A DNA stretch of 9,225 nucleotides. Origin: an uncultured Ruminococcus sp. GTDB taxonomy: Bacteria; Bacillota; Clostridia; Oscillospirales; Ruminococcaceae. The notes under the pieces were generated by a model. It saw only the letters and a list, made by a program, of their open reading frames with translations, was not told the origin of the DNA and searched no databases. Positions 6,115 to 9,225 of this stretch are shown here, one piece after another. Both the position numbers and the translations under genes were made by a program. The DNA lies in assembly GCA_946540705.1 (NCBI GenBank), contig CAMNJD010000174.1, positions 1 to 9,225 on the forward strand. Reading direction: 5' to 3'. Position 1 is the stretch's first letter. Each line of letters starts with the position of its first letter.

Positions 6115-7152
6115 ATGGCAACTGCAAAAAAGACACCTTCCGGCAATTGGAGGGTACAGATTTTTCTTGGCAAAGACAAGGATGGAACCAAGAGAAAGAA
6201 ATCCATTACAGCACCGACCAAACGTGAAGCTGAACGGCTGGCAATGGAATATCTCATGTCCAACGGACTGGCGGAGGTTGATCCGAGCAAGTTTACTGTG
6301 AGACAGGCCGTTCGCGGTTACATTGATCTGAAACGGAATGTTTTGTCGCCTTCTACAATCTACGGGTATGAGAACATTCTCAATAATCGCTTGCAGAGCG
6401 TCATGTCACTTGACATTCATGAGTTAGACAGTATCACAATGCAAAAAGCAATCAATGAGGACGCTCTCACGAAGGGGTCAAAGTCAATTCGTGAAGCTAA
6501 AAATCTGATTGTTACCGCTGTGAGAATGTATGACGTTAATCTCAATCTGAAAGTCACTTTACCTCCGAAGCAGCCGGTTATCAAGAAACTGCCTTCTGCG
6601 GAACAGGTAATCCGTATGATTCGCGGAACCGATATTGAGCTGCCTTGTATGCTTTCGATGTGGCTGTCCCTGAGAATCAGTGAGGTTCGCGGTTTGCAGT
6701 TCGGTGATATTAAAGATGGTGTGATGACGGTTCAGCGCAGCAAACTCAGTTTGGCGAATAAAGATGTTGTCCGCAATGTCAATAAGACCTACAGTTCAAC
6801 GCGGCAGCTCGTTGTTCCCCCGTACATCATGGAGCTGATTAACGCTGTTCCGCATCAGTCTGAGGAAGACTTCATTGTGCCGATGAATTATCAGGTTATC
6901 AAATACCATCTCGACAAGTTGACTGTTGAACACGGCTATACATTGACCCTGCATGATCTGCGGCACTTAAACGCCTCGATTATGCTGATGCTCGGTGTAC
7001 CTGACAAGTATGCGATGGAACGCGGAGGCTGGTCTACAAACGCGACACTGAAAGCTGTTTATCAGCATACCTTCTCGGAAGAACGCCGGCATGTGGACGA
7101 AAAGATTGATGGATTCTTTGAGGGTTTATTGGGGGTTTCAGCACCTCGCTGA
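6115..7152 (+). CDS. int: Tyrosine recombinase (integrase) of the mobile element
   Basis: This 345-residue enzyme would cut and rejoin DNA at the element ends for integration and excision. Residues 1-50 form an arm-binding domain (NWRVQIFLGKDKDGTKRKKS) and about 60-150 an SAM-like core-binding domain. The catalytic domain carries R187 (LRISEVRGL), probable K210 (RSKLS), H280 and R283 in LHDLRHLN, W306 in GGW at the position often held by His, and nucleophile Y316 in AVYQH. All catalytic residues are present and the length is normal, so it looks active. The gene ends about 100 bases from the tRNA-derived core at 7250-7271, the usual position of an element's own attachment site. Start and regulation are clear from a consensus-like promoter and an AAAAGGAG ribosome site. 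An excisionase could be the small HTH gene upstream. Confidence 0.95.
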   Translation: MATAKKTPSGNWRVQIFLGKDKDGTKRKKSITAPTKREAERLAMEYLMSNGLAEVDPSKFTVRQAVRGYIDLKRNVLSPSTIYGYENILNNRLQSVMSLDIHELDSITMQKAINEDALTKGSKSIREAKNLIVTAVRMYDVNLNLKVTLPPKQPVIKKLPSAEQVIRMIRGTDIELPCMLSMWLSLRISEVRGLQFGDIKDGVMTVQRSKLSLANKDVVRNVNKTYSSTRQLVVPPYIMELINAVPHQSEEDFIVPMNYQVIKYHLDKLTVEHGYTLTLHDLRHLNASIMLMLGVPDKYAMERGGWSTNATLKAVYQHTFSEERRHVDEKIDGFFEGLLGVSAPR

Positions 7153-7170
7153 AATGAATCCGATATGACC

Positions 7171-7237
7171 GGTTCCCACAAGTTCCCATTTCACTGGTTC
7201 TCACGATTCATAATCACGCAGATACGACCATTTCACT
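7171..7237 (+). repeat. Short direct repeats between integrase and att core
   Basis: GGTTCCCAC (7171-7179), AGTTCCCAT (7181-7189) and GGTTCTCAC (7196-7204) are near-copies in one orientation. CCATTTCACT occurs twice (7186-7195 and 7228-7237), 42 bases apart. Their place between the integrase gene and the tRNA core fits arm-type integrase binding sites, but that role is inference. Confidence 0.45.
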
Positions 7238-7249
7238 ATGTACGAGGGT

Positions 7250-7271
7250 GTTCGAATCCCTCTCTTTCCGC
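7250..7271 (+). other. Attachment core: 3' end of a tRNA-Ser gene
   Basis: The sequence matches the T-loop, T-stem 3' side and acceptor 3' strand of a bacterial tRNA-Ser (TTCGAATCCCTC, then TCTTTCCG). Upstream bases do not form D- or anticodon arms, so no complete tRNA is present. GAGGG (7244-7248) could pair as the T-stem but leaves a 9-base loop with an extra TG, so the join between element and tRNA sequence is likely at about 7249-7250. This is what remains at the far end after integration into a tRNA 3' end: chromosome to the right, element to the left. No second copy was found elsewhere in the window. Confidence 0.72.
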
Positions 7272-7278
7272 TTTTGTG

Positions 7279-7320
7279 AAATGTCCTAGATACGACGAAA
7301 ATCGCGTGTCTAGGACATTT
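7279..7320 (+). terminator. Strong terminator after the attachment core
   Basis: AAATGTCCTAGA (7279-7290) pairs perfectly with TCTAGGACATTT (7309-7320). Four more pairs (7291-7294 with 7305-7308, one G-U) extend it, and a few further pairs may follow after a bulge. T-rich sequence follows (7318 to about 7336). It lies eight bases after the tRNA-like core, so it is probably the original tRNA-Ser terminator and now also stops integrase transcripts. Confidence 0.88.
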
Positions 7321-7439
7321 TTCTTTTCTTTGTTTTGAAATCAAAATGTCTTTTCGGAGGCAAAAGTTCACATCGTATGCACTATTTTCAAGCCAATCGC
7401 ACACGAAACGGCACAGAGAGGGTCTAAAATATGGCTGAA

Positions 7440-7469
7440 AACTGCCTGCTGCAGCCACAGCAGGCAGTT
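7440..7469 (-). terminator. Perfect 12-bp hairpin, minus-strand terminator candidate
   Basis: AACTGCCTGCTG (7440-7451) and CAGCAGGCAGTT (7458-7469) form a perfect stem with a 6-base loop. On the minus strand it is followed by TTTTC, on the plus strand by no T run. It lies nine bases beyond the stop of the minus-strand gene relic at 7478, the normal place for that gene's terminator. Confidence 0.5.
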
Positions 7470-7477
7470 CAACTATA

Positions 7478-7633
7478 TCATTCTTCCGGTTCATTCAGCG
7501 CATCCCGCTCAAAGTCAGGAGCGAATAGGGGACTGTAGAATTTGCGGTACATTCGCAATGCTGTAATTAGCACTGGACAGCTATTTCGTTTGGAAACAGG
7601 GATGGGGTCAGGAATCGAAAAAAATATAATCCG
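7478..7633 (-). pseudogene. C-terminal relic of an unknown minus-strand gene
   Basis: The minus strand is open for 51 codons from 7633 down to TGA at 7480-7478. It reads protein-like (SIPDPIPVSKRNSCP, LRMYRKFYSPLFAPDFERD) and ends in LNEPEE. No ribosome site or early start codon is present; a Met at 7552 would leave only 24 residues. A hairpin with a short T run follows the stop. I infer the tail of a gene removed by an older rearrangement, in chromosomal DNA beside the attachment site. The family is not recognised. The rest of 7337-7647 shows nothing else. Confidence 0.35.
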
Positions 7634-7647
7634 TCAGAAGAAACTAC

Positions 7648-7676
7648 TTGACAAACAAATGATTTTGTGATATACT
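7648..7676 (+). promoter_or_regulatory. Consensus sigma-A promoter of the Tp47-like gene
   Basis: A perfect TTGACA (7648-7653), a 17-base spacer, and TATACT (7671-7676). Transcription would start near 7683, leaving a leader of about 90 bases. This is the strongest promoter in the window and suggests high expression of the surface protein. Confidence 0.88.
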
Positions 7677-7683
7677 GTATGCG

Positions 7684-7773
7684 GTTAGCAGAAGATAACT
7701 GCATAAGAGCGGATTTGCTTCGATCTTATGTTTTGAATCGAAGTTAGCTAAATCTAACACGAGGAGAATCCGA
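7684..7773 (+). promoter_or_regulatory. Structured 5' leader of the Tp47-like gene
   Basis: CATAAGA (7702-7708) pairs with TCTTATG (7724-7730). CTTCGAT (7718-7724) pairs with ATCGAAG (7737-7743), overlapping the first stem at one base and lying across its loop, so the two compete or form a pseudoknot. GTTAG with CTAAC (7744-7758) and GTTA with TAAC (7684-7699) add small stems. GAGGAG (7761-7766) is the ribosome site, seven bases before ATG. No anti-ribosome-site segment was seen, so mRNA stability is as likely a role as regulation. Confidence 0.4.
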
Positions 7774-9225
7774 ATGAAAAAACTTGCGATCATTCCGGCT
7801 GCGATCATCGCAGTCACCGCCGCAGCACCGCTGAACGTATCCGCGGAGGAAACAGTGCTTTACGGCACCATGAACATCCCGTATACCGATTTCTATGCGT
7901 CTGAAACAGGAGATTCAGCCGGTGAAGTTGACGCTGTGACATCTGCAACCAAGAACAAGGCGCTGAAAAACGGCGAGGGTGAGCTGTTTGAGGGCTCGTA
8001 TAACAACGGTACAGACACGATCCTCGGCGTTGTATATCCGGTTGCAATCTCGCAGGCGGACCTTGATGCGCTCGGCACAAACAACTATGGATTTACTGCG
8101 TTGGAAAGCAAACCGGAAGCATACAAAAATGTGACCGTAGCAGACGGGAAAGCGAGCTTTTCTGCGGTGCAGGATGCCGCACCGGAAACTGCAAATCTCG
8201 GTGTCAGACTGTCTACAGAAACGCCGTGGGGCGATTATCTCATTGAACTGACCGATCAGCCGGAGGGCTTTGATACGAAGTACCGCGGCGCAATCCTGAA
8301 AACCGCAGACGGCAAAGCATATGCCATGCGTCATGAGCAGAACATCTGGCGCGGAGAGATCGCATGGTCTTCCGGTATCAAAACCAGCGAACCCCACGGC
8401 AATCAGCTCGATTACAGAATGTATGAGGGACTGATGGGCAGCACGGTCAAAGAGATCGTTCTGATTACGAAAGCGGGCTATGTCACAGTCAGCACAGATA
8501 CCTATATCCCCCTGAAATTTACAAATACGCTGACAGTGAACAATGCTGATGCCGGAACCGGCAGCACAACATTTACCGCGGAGGGGATTCCGGCGGATTA
8601 TCAGCAGAAATACGCAGTCGCGGAAGGCTTTTCTGTTACGGACGGCACGATCAGCTACACAGATGCAATGCCCGGCAGTTATAAGCTGACAGTTTCAGAT
8701 AACAGCGGGAAATATGCCGACATCAGCGCTTCCTTTATACTGGAGACGGATGCACTGCCGGTACAGTTCATGGACGGTAAGCTCGTAAAGGCAGATACCG
8801 CGACAGAAGCTGAAGCTGAGAATTTCCTGAAGAATCTTGCGAATGTGAAAGTCGGTGAAACTGCATATAACGCATCCGGCAAAGGCGCGGTCAAGATTTT
8901 TGATGAGAACGGCGCAATCAATTTTGATGCAGAGTCCCGAAACGGCAGAGTTTTCGCAGACGGTGCAAACGGCACTTACATGCTGACCGTCACCGCGACC
9001 GGCTACCGCAATCCGCTGACAATTCAGACTGCGGGCCAAACGGTTGAAACAACGACATCCGCTCAGACTGACGCACAAGTGACTACCACAACAAATTCGT
9101 CAAACAAGAACAACAACGCTTCAAATTCAGCGTCCGGCAGCGGCAATTCCGCACCGAAAACCGGTGACGCAGGCATCGGCGTATTTGCTGCTTTGGCATC
9201 GGCTGCTGCTGCGGCTGCCGCCCTG
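7774..9225 (+). CDS. Secreted Tp47-like (penicillin-binding Tp47 domain) surface protein, 3'-truncated
   Basis: The 484 visible residues are an exported surface protein. Residues 1-24 are a signal peptide (MKKLAIIPAAIIAVTAAAPL, likely cut after VSA). The mature part begins with a Tp47-like domain: MNIPYTDFYASE and VDAVTSATKNK (52-62) resemble the start of the Treponema 47-kDa antigen family, with HGNQLDYRMYEGLMG near 208-222 and a C-terminal beta domain ending in TYMLTVTATGYRNPL (from about 401). A Thr/Asn/Ser-rich linker (about 425-460) follows, then PKTGD (461-465) and a hydrophobic run, like a sortase-type tail; the positive end is beyond the window. The treponemal protein binds penicillin and acts on peptidoglycan-like substrates, but a Firmicutes role is not known to me. 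No lipobox Cys is present, so anchoring differs. It has a strong promoter and lies on the chromosomal side of the attachment core. Confidence 0.82.
   Translation, partial: MKKLAIIPAAIIAVTAAAPLNVSAEETVLYGTMNIPYTDFYASETGDSAGEVDAVTSATKNKALKNGEGELFEGSYNNGTDTILGVVYPVAISQADLDALGTNNYGFTALESKPEAYKNVTVADGKASFSAVQDAAPETANLGVRLSTETPWGDYLIELTDQPEGFDTKYRGAILKTADGKAYAMRHEQNIWRGEIAWSSGIKTSEPHGNQLDYRMYEGLMGSTVKEIVLITKAGYVTVSTDTYIPLKFTNTLTVNNADAGTGSTTFTAEGIPADYQQKYAVAEGFSVTDGTISYTDAMPGSYKLTVSDNSGKYADISASFILETDALPVQFMDGKLVKADTATEAEAENFLKNLANVKVGETAYNASGKGAVKIFDENGAINFDAESRNGRVFADGANGTYMLTVTATGYRNPLTIQTAGQTVETTTSAQTDAQVTTTTNSSNKNNNASNSASGSGNSAPKTGDAGIGVFAALASAAAAAAAL

Noticed and set aside
7160..7271. A complete tRNA gene
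   Set aside because: Only the T-arm and acceptor 3' strand are present; no D-arm, anticodon arm or 5' acceptor strand can be folded upstream.
7201..7494. Minus-strand frame of 97 codons containing KRGIRTP
   Set aside because: The KRGIRTP peptide is the usual spurious translation across the complement of a tRNA T-arm; the frame spans the attachment core, a strong terminator and a hairpin.
7915..8397. Minus-strand frame of 160 codons, and further minus frames at 8679-9078
   Set aside because: They are antisense to the Tp47-like gene, which has a signal peptide, promoter and domain evidence.
1..9225. CRISPR array, rRNA or insertion sequence
   Set aside because: No regularly spaced repeats, rRNA-like blocks, transposase frame or terminal inverted repeats were seen.

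Overview
The window looks like the right-hand end of an integrated mobile element (integrative conjugative or mobilizable type) in a Gram-positive gut anaerobe, most likely a Ruminococcus-like member of the Oscillospiraceae. This is inferred from gene types and style: a Firmicutes-type small sigma-like protein, a BRO antirepressor and a tyrosine integrase lie next to a tRNA-Ser 3' end, followed by a secreted Tp47-like protein with a PKTGD tail. No 16S or other species marker is present.

Layout. (a) 2-805: 3' part of an ABC exporter gene, its nucleotide-binding domain. (b) 806-1224: no intact gene, but one reading frame broken by a single TAG and a good promoter. (c) 1225-3150: a 641-residue protein joining an ImmA/IrrE-type HExxH metallopeptidase to a C-terminal XRE-like helix-turn-helix, closed by a strong terminator. 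(d) 3259-3771: a long non-coding leader with nested hairpins. Its last part can hide or expose the ribosome binding site of the next gene. (e) 3772-4278: a small protein with sigma-70 region 4. (f) 4279-4704: over 400 bases of structured or decayed sequence. (g) 4705-5486: a BRO-N/KilAC antirepressor whose C-terminus is out of frame at a T5 run. (h) 5549-5716 and 5722-5958: a small Cys-rich protein and a small helix-turn-helix protein. (i) 6042-7152: integrase with its own promoter. (j) 7171-7271: short repeats and an attachment core identical to the T-arm/acceptor end of a tRNA-Ser. (k) 7272-7773: chromosomal flank with a terminator, a minus-strand gene relic, and a consensus promoter with a structured leader. 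(l) 7774-9225: a secreted Tp47-like surface protein, cut by the window end.

How it may work together (inference). The tRNA core at 7250-7271 marks one element end. No second copy and no intact tRNA-Ser were found to its left, so the element probably runs past position 1 and the ABC exporter may be cargo. The protease-HTH protein, the sigma-like protein, the antirepressor and the small HTH protein form a regulatory block next to the integrase, as expected for control of excision and transfer. The most interesting signal is the leader of the sigma-like gene: two identical CGTAG copies compete for one CTACG, and the outcome decides whether an 8-base anti-Shine-Dalgarno segment can pair with the ribosome binding site.
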